Shown here: positions 1 to 6,928 of the stretch, piece by piece
How the letters are laid out: each line of letters begins with the position of its first letter
How positions within the stretch are numbered: position 1 is the stretch's first letter
Assembly (NCBI GenBank): GCA_009705185.1
Contig: WLCS01000025.1
Coordinates: 1 to 9,918, forward strand
Source: Actinomycetota bacterium
GTDB taxonomy: Bacteria > Actinomycetota > Actinomycetes > Nanopelagicales > Nanopelagicaceae
DNA length: 9,918 nucleotides
Reading direction: 5' to 3'
Made by a program: the position numbers and the translations under genes
Notes under the pieces: model-generated
Database searches by the model: none
Told to the model about the DNA's origin: nothing
Seen by the model: only the letters and a program-made list of their open reading frames with translations

Positions 1-558
1 ACCGGAGGCTTCGAGTGTGCGTGGATCGATGCGATCAATTGATGCATAAAGTGGCAGTGTCATAAATGGCAAGAAGTTATAAGTCATTCCTGCAACTACC
101 GCGAAAGCGCTAGATGTCAGAGTCGTACTTTCAGAAATTATATGAAGAGAACGAAGAGTAGGGACTACAAAACCTTCTTCACCCAAAATTTGCTTCCAGG
201 CGATTGTGCGCAATAGGAACGAAACGAAAAAAGGAGCGACAACAAGTACGAGCATGACATTCTTGAGTCTGCCACCTTTGAAAGCAATGGCGTAAGCAAG
301 TGGGTAAGCAATCGCGAGTGCCAAAATTGTTGTGATAAGTGCATAAAGGAAAGAGCGACCAAACTGTTCTTTATTTTCTACAAATGCATCGACATAGTTA
401 GCAAAGCGGAACGTTTGCTCGTATTGCCCGGTATCTCCCCCGCCTTGAGGAGTCTGTGTCGAGGTTTGTGCAAGGTTAAAAATTGGAAGTAGAAAGAAGG
501 TAAAGAGGAACCCCATTCCTGGAATTAACAGGAGATAAGGCGTGCCAATTTTTCTCAT
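1..558 (-). CDS. potB: Spermidine/putrescine ABC transporter permease PotB, partial (C-terminal part beyond left edge)
   Basis: This is one of the two membrane subunits expected in a polyamine ABC importer, forming the channel in the cytoplasmic membrane. The frame is open from the ATG at 558 to the window edge, giving 186 residues; PotB proteins are usually about 275-300. Hydrophobic segments are visible at about residues 7-28, 69-93, 101-120 and 149-171. Family-like stretches are AYPLAYAIAF, FLLRTIAWK and YNFLPFMTLPLYASID. The sequence is cut at E183-A184-S185-G186, the start of the EAA loop that docks on the ATPase. The start codon shares an ATGA overlap with the end of potA, and the nearest Shine-Dalgarno-like bases (GAGGA) are about 12 bases away, so translational coupling is likely. 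A Gln/Gly/Thr-rich external loop follows the first membrane segment (about 31-46). The match to PotB rather than PotC rests on this N-terminal half only. Confidence 0.9.
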   Translation of the reverse strand, partial: MRKIGTPYLLLIPGMGFLFTFFLLPIFNLAQTSTQTPQGGGDTGQYEQTFRFANYVDAFVENKEQFGRSFLYALITTILALAIAYPLAYAIAFKGGRLKNVMLVLVVAPFFVSFLLRTIAWKQILGEEGFVVPTLRSLHIISESTTLTSSAFAVVAGMTYNFLPFMTLPLYASIDRIDPRTLEASG

Positions 559-1706
559 TCTTCGTCTAGATCCTCATCGGGACTTACTTCAGTGCCTGCT
601 TCAGCATCTTCGTCTCCACGAAGAGCAAAGGTGAAGACAGGTTCCCAAGAAATATTGACGCTTTCGCCAACACTAAATGGTGCAACGCCATCATCATTTT
701 GCTCGAAGACCATAAGTTCTTGTCCCCATGGCATCATCACTTGGTATTGAGTTGAAACGCCGATGTAAGAAACGTCTTCAACTTTTCCACCGCTGAGAAT
801 GTTGCCAGATGTTGAAGTTTCCAAACGAGAAATGCGGAACTTCTCTGGGCGAATACCAGCAAGAATTGAGTTATCTACGGCGTGTGAGCGATCTTTCTGC
901 AATGAAATTTTCTGTCCAAAAAGATCAACAATGTGGTTATTTCCATCAGTGCCTGTAATCGATCCCTTAATGAGGTTTGACTGACCAAGGAAGTTTGCAA
1001 CGAATGCAGTTTTTGGGTTGTCGTATAGCTCTGCAGGTGATCCCATCTGCTCAATTTCGCCTTCGTTCATCACCGCGATGGTGTCTGCCATTGTCATGGC
1101 TTCTTCCTGATCGTGAGTAACGTGAACGAAAGTGATTCCAACTTCTTTTTGAATCCACTTGAGTTCAATCTGCATCTGGCGACGTAGCTTGAGATCAAGG
1201 GCGCCTAGAGGTTCATCAAGTAAAAGCAGCGCTGGACGATTCACAATTGCGCGTGCAAGTGCAATACGTTGCTGCTGTCCACCTGATAGCTGGGTTGGCT
1301 TGCGCTGGGCAAGGTGTGGAAGTTCAACAAGATCTAACGCTTTGTTTACAGCATCATCAACATCTTTTATTCCGCGACGGCGAAGGCCGAATGCAATGTT
1401 TTCAAAGATGGTCAAATGTGGGAAAAGTGCATAGTTCTGAAAAACTGTATTGATTGGACGTTGATATGGTTTTGTATCAGTGATGTCCGTTGAACCCAAC
1501 GAGATTTTTCCTTGAGTTGGTTCTTCAAGGCCAGCAATCATTCGAAGAGTTGTTGTCTTACCGCATCCTGAAGGTCCAAGTAGTGCGAAGAACGAACCCT
1601 CAGGAATGACAAGTGACAAATCATTTACAGCAGTGAAATCACCATATGACTTCGTAATGTTTGTAAGTTTGAGATCTCCACGTGCAGAGCTTGCAACGTC
1701 TGACAC
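555..1706 (-). CDS. potA: Polyamine ABC transporter ATP-binding protein PotA
   Basis: Cytoplasmic ATPase that powers polyamine import through PotB/PotC. Its 383 residues compare with about 378 in E. coli PotA. The ABC domain is complete: Walker A GPSGCGKT at 44-51, Q-loop Q90, signature LSGGQQQR at 140-147, Walker B LLLLDEP at 160-166, D-loop GALD at 168-171 and switch histidine H198. A C-terminal TOBE-type regulatory domain follows at roughly 285-362, with IRPEKFRIS near its start. The last 20 residues form a strongly acidic tail (11 Asp/Glu), which is unusual. The start is GTG, placed directly after the TAA of potD with no gap; the next Met is residue 56, inside the ATPase core, so GTG is the only sensible start. 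No close Shine-Dalgarno sequence is visible, which suggests coupling to potD translation. Related ATPases import iron or other solutes, but the potD and potB neighbours favour polyamines. Confidence 0.95.
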   Translation of the reverse strand: MSDVASSARGDLKLTNITKSYGDFTAVNDLSLVIPEGSFFALLGPSGCGKTTTLRMIAGLEEPTQGKISLGSTDITDTKPYQRPINTVFQNYALFPHLTIFENIAFGLRRRGIKDVDDAVNKALDLVELPHLAQRKPTQLSGGQQQRIALARAIVNRPALLLLDEPLGALDLKLRRQMQIELKWIQKEVGITFVHVTHDQEEAMTMADTIAVMNEGEIEQMGSPAELYDNPKTAFVANFLGQSNLIKGSITGTDGNNHIVDLFGQKISLQKDRSHAVDNSILAGIRPEKFRISRLETSTSGNILSGGKVEDVSYIGVSTQYQVMMPWGQELMVFEQNDDGVAPFSVGESVNISWEPVFTFALRGDEDAEAGTEVSPDEDLDEE

Positions 1707-2879
1707 TTAGTTGCCGGCCGCCTTCTGGAACGCTTCTGTCCACTTAGTCTCTTCTGCAGGAGTAAGAGCACGGAATACAGAAAGGTTTGCCATTGTCTTG
1801 GCACTTGGGAAGATGAACTCACTAGCTGCAAGCTTAGGATCAATCTTTTCCATCTCAGCTTGAGCACCCTTTACCGGGCATACATAGTTCACATAAGCAG
1901 CAACTTCTGCAGCCACTGCTGGGTCATAGTAGTAATTGATGAGTTTTTCGGTGTTGGCTTTAGCTTCAGCAGTAACAGTTGATGGGATCATCATGTTATC
2001 GCCAGAAATTGTTCCGCCTGATTCTGGAATTGCGAAGTCAAACTTTCCTTCGTTTTCTGACTTCAAGATAAACATATCTCCAGACCAACCAATGACTGCA
2101 GTTGCATCTCCGGATGTGAGATCTTCTGCATATTCGTTGCCCTTAACTCCGCGAATCCAACCATCTGCAATCTTCTTTGCAAGGAAGTCGACAGCATTCA
2201 TGAATTGATCTTCAGTCACTGTTGCAAGGCTGACACCTTGTGAGCGCAAAATGATTCCGATTGTGTCGCGCATTTCAGAGAGAACAACAATCTTTCCTTT
2301 GTTCTGTGGTGCAAAGAGATCATCAAGTGTGCGAACACCCTTTGGATTCTTCTGAGTATTCCAGCCAAATCCGCCCATGATGCCTTGCCATGTCAATGAA
2401 CTTTCACGCTTAGGATCAAATGAGGGGCTTGCAAGTGTGTCGAGAATGTTCGACTTATTTGGAATATTTGCTGAATCAAATTTCTGTGTGTAACCAAGAC
2501 GAATCCAACGCGCAGCCATCCAGTCAGTTGGGCACACAAGGTCGTAACCAATATCTTTCTTAAGCTTAAGTTGTGCCTGTACTTTTCCAAAGAATTCATC
2601 GTTGTCGTTGTAATCCTCGAAGTACTTAACATCAATCGATGTCTCTTTTGTAAATGCTTGAAGTGTTGGGTAGTTCTTACCTGAGTCATCAACATCAAGG
2701 TAGAGAGGCCAGTTGCCCCAACGAACTGTATTTTTTGCAGATCCAGAACTTCCACCTGAACCACATGCAGCGAGCGCACTTGCACCAGCAACTGCACCAG
2801 CGCCGGCTAAGACAGCACGACGTGAAACTTTTGAATTGATAATTGATCGTGCTTCTGGAGAGAGAGACTTCTTAGCCAT
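1707..2879 (-). CDS. potD: Polyamine ABC transporter substrate-binding lipoprotein PotD, Tat-type leader
   Basis: Extracytoplasmic binding protein (390 residues) that captures spermidine or putrescine and delivers it to the PotABC importer. The leader has a twin-arginine motif SRRAVL at 19-24, a hydrophobic Ala/Gly-rich stretch at 22-38 and a lipobox LAAC with the acylated cysteine at C39, then a Gly/Ser linker (40-47). It therefore looks like a Tat-exported lipoprotein anchored on the outer face of the membrane. The mature part begins with WGNWPLYLD (54-62) and has YDLVCPTDW (112-120) and VIGWSGD (262-268), typical of the PotD/PotF-like extracellular solute-binding family. It is the first gene after a promoter and has a strong Shine-Dalgarno sequence 7 bases before its ATG; potA follows with zero spacing. 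Exact ligand preference (putrescine, spermidine or another amine) cannot be read from sequence by eye. Confidence 0.93.
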   Translation of the reverse strand: MAKKSLSPEARSIINSKVSRRAVLAGAGAVAGASALAACGSGGSSGSAKNTVRWGNWPLYLDVDDSGKNYPTLQAFTKETSIDVKYFEDYNDNDEFFGKVQAQLKLKKDIGYDLVCPTDWMAARWIRLGYTQKFDSANIPNKSNILDTLASPSFDPKRESSLTWQGIMGGFGWNTQKNPKGVRTLDDLFAPQNKGKIVVLSEMRDTIGIILRSQGVSLATVTEDQFMNAVDFLAKKIADGWIRGVKGNEYAEDLTSGDATAVIGWSGDMFILKSENEGKFDFAIPESGGTISGDNMMIPSTVTAEAKANTEKLINYYYDPAVAAEVAAYVNYVCPVKGAQAEMEKIDPKLAASEFIFPSAKTMANLSVFRALTPAEETKWTEAFQKAAGN

Positions 2880-2886
2880 TGTGAGG

Positions 2887-2892
2887 CTCCTT
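2887..2892 (-). promoter_or_regulatory. Shine-Dalgarno site of potD
   Basis: AAGGAG on the minus strand, separated from the potD ATG by 7 bases (2880-2886). It fixes the potD start and agrees with the position of the Tat lipoprotein leader. Confidence 0.85.
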
Positions 2893-2929
2893 TTAAATTG
2901 CCGGAATAAGGGACGGTTTTGCTGGGCTC

Positions 2930-2958
2930 ATTATGGACTTTCTAGCCCCCTGAGCCAA
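2930..2958 (-). promoter_or_regulatory. Predicted sigma-70-type promoter of the potDAB operon
   Basis: Read on the minus strand, a -35 box TTGGCT (2953-2958, 4 of 6 to consensus) and a -10 box CATAAT (2930-2935, 5 of 6) are separated by exactly 17 bases. Transcription would start near 2923, giving a leader of about 44 bases before the potD ATG. It sits in the only intergenic gap longer than 100 bases in the window. The spacer is G-rich (CAGGGGG). The call rests on box quality, spacing and position; there is no direct evidence of use. Confidence 0.6.
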
Positions 2959-2959
2959 A

Positions 2960-2991
2960 CCTAAATCCAACTTTTTTTGCTGTGATTTAGG
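2960..2991. repeat. 8-bp inverted repeat next to the potD -35 box, possible operator
   Basis: A perfect 8-bp inverted repeat, CCTAAATC at 2960-2967 and GATTTAGG at 2984-2991, is separated by 16 bases containing a run of seven T (A on the minus strand). The arm centres are 24 bases apart. The arm nearest potD ends one base from the -35 box, which is where a transcription factor would bind. It also lies directly after the aldehyde dehydrogenase stop codon, but no U-run follows the second arm on the minus strand and the stem is AT-rich with a long loop, so it does not look like an intrinsic terminator. The operator role is inference. Confidence 0.45.
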
Positions 2992-2997
2992 ATTGTT

Positions 2998-4425
2998 TTA
3001 GGCGTTGATATTGCTCATCACGTGCTTGATACGGGTGTAATCCTCGAAGCCGTAGCTGGAGAGATCTTTGCCGTACCCACTGCGCTTGTATCCACCATGT
3101 GGCATCTCAGCCACGAGAGGAATATGAGTGTTAATCCAGACGCAGCCGAAGTCGAAGGCCTTGGCCATTCGCATCGCGCGCCCGTGGTCCTTGGTCCAGA
3201 CAGAAGAGGCCAAGCCGTAGTCGACGCCATTAGCCATCGCTACTGCTTCTGCTTCATCGCTAAATTTCTGGATAGTAATCACTGGTCCGAAGATCTCAGA
3301 TTGAATAAGTTCATCGCTCTGCTTGAGATCGGCAATGACAGTAGGAGTGATGAAGTATCCCGGCATATTTGTTGGAGCACCACCTGCAACGATTCGCGCA
3401 TGTGATGGTGTCCGAGAAATGAATCCGCTGACACGTTCGAACTGACTCTTGTTGTTGACTGGACCGACAAGAACATCTTCTGACGGCATACCCATTGCGA
3501 TGTTTTCACTCGCTTGCGCGGCAAGAAGTTTTACCATCTCGTCATACACGCCGGCTTGAACTAAGACGCGAGTTGCCGCTGTGCAATCTTGACCAGCGTT
3601 AAAAAATCCTGCGATGGCAATACCCTCTGCTGCTGCAGCGAGATCTGCATCATTAAAGACAACAACAGGAGCTTTGCCACCGAGTTCTAGATGAACGCGC
3701 TTTAAAGATTTTGCAGCAGCGCCCGCAACTTCCATTCCTGCTCGAACAGAACCTGTAATTGACACCATTGCTGGTGTTGCATGATCAACAAGAGCCGCAC
3801 CTGTTTCGCGTTCTCCGGTGATTACATTGATGACACCATCAGGTAAAAACTCGCTCATAATCTGCGCCATAAATACAGTTGATGCGGGAGTTGTATCACT
3901 TGGCTTGAGAACAACTGTGTTTCCAGCTGCAATAGCTGGGGCCCACTTCCACACGGCCATCATCATTGGATAATTCCAAGGAGTCACTTGCGCGCACACG
4001 CCAATAGGCTCACGGCGAACAAATGAAGTCATTCCGCGCATGTATTCGCCTGCTGACTTTCCTTCGAGATTGCGCGCAGCACCTGCAAAGAAACGAATCT
4101 GATCCACCATCGGTGGAACTTCTTCAGAGGCAGTAAGGCCGACTGGTTTTCCGCAGTTCTCTGATTCGATTGCAACAAATTCATCTGCGCGAGCTTCGAT
4201 TGCGTCGGCAATCTTGAGCAAAGCGCGTTGACGCTCTGATGGTGTGGAATCGCGCCAATCAACAAAGGCGTCACTAGCTGCTTTCATCGCCTTATCCACA
4301 TCTGCCGCATTTGATTGTGGTGCGGTCGCAAATGCTTCACCAGTAGCGGGATTAATCAGAGTTGTAGTTTCGCCAGAAGCGCTGTCTACTGATTTTCCAT
4401 TAATGAAATTCTGAAGCTTCTTCAT
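2998..4425 (-). CDS. patD: Gamma-aminobutyraldehyde dehydrogenase (NAD-dependent aldehyde dehydrogenase family)
   Basis: Soluble enzyme expected to oxidise 4-aminobutanal, the product of putrescine deamination, to GABA with NAD. It has 475 residues, against 474 in E. coli PatD (YdcW). Catalytic features are all present: WNYP with N151, cofactor-binding KPSD at 174-177, TGSVRAG at 224-230, general base E247 in LELGGKAP, nucleophile C281 in FNAGQDCTAA, and E377 in EIFGP. Stretches shared with PatD as I recall it include NCGKP (90-94), RFFAGAAR (111-118), YGLASSVWTKD (403-413), and EMPHGG and SGYGKD near the C-terminus. The start ATG comes 2 bases after the DinB-family gene, with AGG 7 bases upstream, so the two are likely co-translated. 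The potD operon lies 118 bases downstream on the same strand, fitting a putrescine role. A betaine aldehyde or other aminoaldehyde dehydrogenase is possible; the family is certain, the substrate less so. Confidence 0.85.
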   Translation of the reverse strand: MKKLQNFINGKSVDSASGETTTLINPATGEAFATAPQSNAADVDKAMKAASDAFVDWRDSTPSERQRALLKIADAIEARADEFVAIESENCGKPVGLTASEEVPPMVDQIRFFAGAARNLEGKSAGEYMRGMTSFVRREPIGVCAQVTPWNYPMMMAVWKWAPAIAAGNTVVLKPSDTTPASTVFMAQIMSEFLPDGVINVITGERETGAALVDHATPAMVSITGSVRAGMEVAGAAAKSLKRVHLELGGKAPVVVFNDADLAAAAEGIAIAGFFNAGQDCTAATRVLVQAGVYDEMVKLLAAQASENIAMGMPSEDVLVGPVNNKSQFERVSGFISRTPSHARIVAGGAPTNMPGYFITPTVIADLKQSDELIQSEIFGPVITIQKFSDEAEAVAMANGVDYGLASSVWTKDHGRAMRMAKAFDFGCVWINTHIPLVAEMPHGGYKRSGYGKDLSSYGFEDYTRIKHVMSNINA

Positions 4426-4427
4426 GC

Positions 4428-4910
4428 TTATGCCTGACCCTTCGTAGCGCGCACCATTTGATCACCGTGGTCATATGGATGCTTTGTGTAATTCTCTAAC
4501 CAAGCAGCAATTGAATACTTGCCGGATTCAGTGTGCTCGCCAGCTTTTTCAAGATCACTCTCTTCTAACCGCTTAATAATGTCTAAAGAACTAGCGCGCA
4601 CTGCTGCATACACTGCGATCGAATTCTCAACGGCTCCATCTGCATAAGCCAACTTGGGTTCATTGGCCCATGCTGCTTCGTCGTAACCTTGAATGATTGA
4701 TCCCTCTGGCTCTGCAACTAATCGGCGCAAACGTGCATACGACTGTGCTTCTGAATCTGCCATGTGATGAATACATTGACGTGCAGACCATTCATTTTCT
4801 GCATGGACATCCAATAGATCTGGAGTTATCCCTCGTGCAAGATTGAGAAAATACTGACTTGCTGCTTCATATGCCGCTGCTATTTCTTTTAGATCCACAT
4901 GTGATGTCAT
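4428..4910 (-). CDS. DinB-family putative metal-dependent protein
   Basis: A 160-residue protein of the DinB/YfiT-like four-helix-bundle superfamily. The typical N-terminal signature appears as EWSARQCIHHMADSE (40-54), where H49 matches the first metal ligand, and the C-terminal HxxxH ligand pair is H144 and H148 in KHPYDHGDQM. All three expected metal-binding histidines are thus present. Members include bacillithiol- or mycothiol-dependent thiol transferases and hydrolases as well as many proteins of unknown function; the actual reaction here cannot be assigned. It lies 14 bases after rlmN and 2 bases before the aldehyde dehydrogenase, suggesting co-transcription with both. No Shine-Dalgarno sequence is visible before the ATG at 4910; a GTG at residue 5 is a possible alternative start but has no better site. 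Confidence 0.82.
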   Translation of the reverse strand: MTSHVDLKEIAAAYEAASQYFLNLARGITPDLLDVHAENEWSARQCIHHMADSEAQSYARLRRLVAEPEGSIIQGYDEAAWANEPKLAYADGAVENSIAVYAAVRASSLDIIKRLEESDLEKAGEHTESGKYSIAAWLENYTKHPYDHGDQMVRATKGQA

Positions 4911-4924
4911 GGAACTGATACTAG

Positions 4925-6046
4925 TTAATTGTTTTCTTTTTCACTAGCAGCTAATTGCCCGCAAGCCCCATCGATTTCGCGACCACGAGTATCGCGCACA
5001 GTGACGGGCACCCCATACGACTCAAGGATGCGGACGAACTCTGACTCGTCTTCTCGGCGAGATGCGGTCCACTTTGAACCCGGAGTTGGATTTAATGGAA
5101 TCAAATTGACGTGTGCATTTCGGTTTTTCAAAAGCCTGCCCAGTAAATCTGAACGCCATGACTGGTCGTTAATATCGCGAATGAGTGCGTACTCAATCGA
5201 ATATCTGCGTCCTGTCTTCTTCTCATAGGCATCGGCAGCGGCAAGAACTTCGCGTACCTTAAAACGATTATTAATTGGTACCAATGAATCACGGAGTTCG
5301 TCATCCGGGGTATGAAGTGAGACCGCCAGAGTGCAGTTGATTCCTTCATCCATAAGTTTTTCGATTCCGGGAACGAGACCAACGGTAGAAACAACAACTG
5401 ATCGGGCAGAGATTCCAAGTCCATCTGGATTTGGGTCTGTGATGTTGTGCAAGGTGCGCACTACTGCGTTGTAGTTTGCAAGCGGTTCGCCCATTCCCAT
5501 AAATACGATATTTGAAAGTCGAGTTGGCCCGCCAGGCATTTCTCCTTCGGCGCATGCACGCGCAGCAGCAACGATCTGATCAGTAATTTCGCCAGCCGAT
5601 AAGTTTCGAGTAAGACCTGCTTGGCCAGTAGCGCAGAATGGGCAATTCATTCCACAACCTGCTTGAGATGAAATACATACTGTCGTGCGATCTGAATAAC
5701 GCATTAATACCGACTCGACGAGCACGCCGTCGTGCAACTTCCATAAATCTTTACGTGTCATCCCACCATCGGTTGTACGGGTGGTGACAAGTTCAATCAA
5801 CTTTGGAGTAAGTGCCTCGGCAATTGATTGGCGTTCTGCAGCAGGAATATCTGTCCAGTCATCAGGGTTATTTGAAAGATGTGTGAAGTAATGAGTAGCA
5901 ACCTGTGCTGCGCGAAATGGCTGAAAACCTAAATCTTTGGCAAATGCTTTACGTTCTGCAGGAGAAAAATCAGCAAGATGTTTTGGAGCTTTCTTGCGCT
6001 GGACTGGTTCATCAAATACTAATTTAAGTTCTGAATTAGTTGTCAT
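4925..6046 (-). CDS. rlmN: Dual-specificity RNA methyltransferase RlmN (23S rRNA A2503 / tRNA A37 C2)
   Basis: Radical-SAM enzyme that methylates carbon 2 of A2503 in 23S rRNA and of A37 in certain tRNAs, which supports translation fidelity. With the chosen start it has 373 residues, normal for the family. The iron-sulfur cluster motif is C131-G-M-N-C135-P-F-C138. The two other conserved cysteines are C124 in CISSQAGC and C362 in [13 protein letters not shown], the residue that carries the methyl group. The SAM-binding-type MGMGEP motif is at 183-188. A longer frame opens at 6094, but the ATG at 6046 forms an ATGA overlap with the cdsA stop, has AGG 6 bases upstream, and removes a 16-residue Arg-rich extension ([13 protein letters not shown]) that merely mirrors the end of cdsA. 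The short Lys/Asn/Glu-rich tail after C362 is unremarkable. Confidence 0.96.
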   Translation of the reverse strand: MTTNSELKLVFDEPVQRKKAPKHLADFSPAERKAFAKDLGFQPFRAAQVATHYFTHLSNNPDDWTDIPAAERQSIAEALTPKLIELVTTRTTDGGMTRKDLWKLHDGVLVESVLMRYSDRTTVCISSQAGCGMNCPFCATGQAGLTRNLSAGEITDQIVAAARACAEGEMPGGPTRLSNIVFMGMGEPLANYNAVVRTLHNITDPNPDGLGISARSVVVSTVGLVPGIEKLMDEGINCTLAVSLHTPDDELRDSLVPINNRFKVREVLAAADAYEKKTGRRYSIEYALIRDINDQSWRSDLLGRLLKNRNAHVNLIPLNPTPGSKWTASRREDESEFVRILESYGVPVTVRDTRGREIDGACGQLAASEKENN

Positions 6047-6903
6047 AGCAAACCTGAATCTTGCGCACGTCGCACGATTTCTAGTGCGAGCCACAAGGCA
6101 GGTGCTGCAAAGAGAACTGAATCAAGGCGATCCATGATGCCGCCGTGACCTGGAAGCAGGCTTCCCATATCTTTAATTGCGACATCTCGTTTTAATGCGG
6201 ATTCGATGAGATCTCCGGCAGTTGCTGTAAATACTGTAAGCACGCCTGCAGCAGCACCTAACCACCAATCAGAATCCATTATGTAGTAAAACGCTACAGA
6301 GCCACCGATGACTGTAAATACAAGAGAACCGACGAGTCCTTCAATTGTTTTCTTCGGGCTAATTTTTGGTGCAAGTGGATGCTTGCCAAAGAGCACGCCG
6401 GTTAAGTAGGCAAATGTGTCATTGCAGCCCACCAAGACAACAAATGTCATTACACGTTCAAGTCCGTTGTGAGGGCGACCCAAAAGAATAAGGAAGCCCG
6501 CTAGAAATGGTAAGTAAATAAGTGCAAGTGATGATGCCGAAGCTGTGCGAACAAAGTTTTCAGTGCCACGAGGTAAAAGCAGAACCAGCAAGCAAGGAAA
6601 TGCAATCGCAGTTGCAACTGTTAAACCAGAGACTCCCCCAAACCACGTTGCAGCTGAGAGAGCAACGGTGGCTGTTGTCAGCGACCACAGTGGAATATCA
6701 ATATTTATTGCCTGAAAAGCTCTATGTAATTCGCGAATTCCCAGGATTACCGCGATAGTGACAATGCCAGCGAAAATGATTCGATATGACGACAATGAAA
6801 CCCACACCAAAAGAATCAGGAAAATACTGACCGCAATTGAAGGCAGCAGTTTTCGACCAGCGCGCTTATTAATCGCTTCGTTGATCGAGTGGAGATCAGA
6901 CAC
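6043..6903 (-). CDS. cdsA: Phosphatidate cytidylyltransferase (CDP-diacylglycerol synthase)
   Basis: Integral membrane enzyme that converts phosphatidic acid and CTP to CDP-diacylglycerol, the precursor of the cell's phospholipids. Its 286 residues carry the full family signature at 235-261 (S-x2-KR-x4-KD-x-G-x2-LPGHGG-x2-DR-x-D) and the upstream [12 protein letters not shown] block at 178-189. Several hydrophobic segments are visible, roughly at 18-36, 40-56, 72-90, 92-110, 123-142, 150-171, 187-208, 214-230 and 262-277. The start is GTG at 6903: an in-frame stop lies five codons upstream and no Met or good alternative occurs early, so this is the best start, although no Shine-Dalgarno sequence precedes it. 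It follows frr after 25 bases and its stop overlaps the rlmN ATG, the usual actinobacterial order. Confidence 0.95.
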   Translation of the reverse strand: MSDLHSINEAINKRAGRKLLPSIAVSIFLILLVWVSLSSYRIIFAGIVTIAVILGIRELHRAFQAINIDIPLWSLTTATVALSAATWFGGVSGLTVATAIAFPCLLVLLLPRGTENFVRTASASSLALIYLPFLAGFLILLGRPHNGLERVMTFVVLVGCNDTFAYLTGVLFGKHPLAPKISPKKTIEGLVGSLVFTVIGGSVAFYYIMDSDWWLGAAAGVLTVFTATAGDLIESALKRDVAIKDMGSLLPGHGGIMDRLDSVLFAAPALWLALEIVRRAQDSGLL

Positions 6904-6928
6904 GGTAAGTAAACTTCATGAAAAGTCT

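Noticed and set aside
799..1453. Plus-strand open frames opposite potA
   Set aside because: The potA frame is fully supported by ABC motifs; the antisense products are low-complexity shadows with no recognisable domain.
2880..2929. A polyamine riboswitch in the potD leader
   Set aside because: The predicted leader is only about 44 bases, with no convincing paired elements beyond chance and no known motif.
2960..2991. The inverted repeat as an intrinsic terminator of the aldehyde dehydrogenase gene
   Set aside because: The stem is AT-rich, the loop is 16 bases, and no U-run follows on the minus strand; the A-run is inside the loop.
3022..3405. 127-codon open frame on the plus strand, antisense to the aldehyde dehydrogenase
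   Set aside because: It lies entirely inside a clearly coding gene, its product resembles no family I know, and it follows the codon pattern of the opposite strand.
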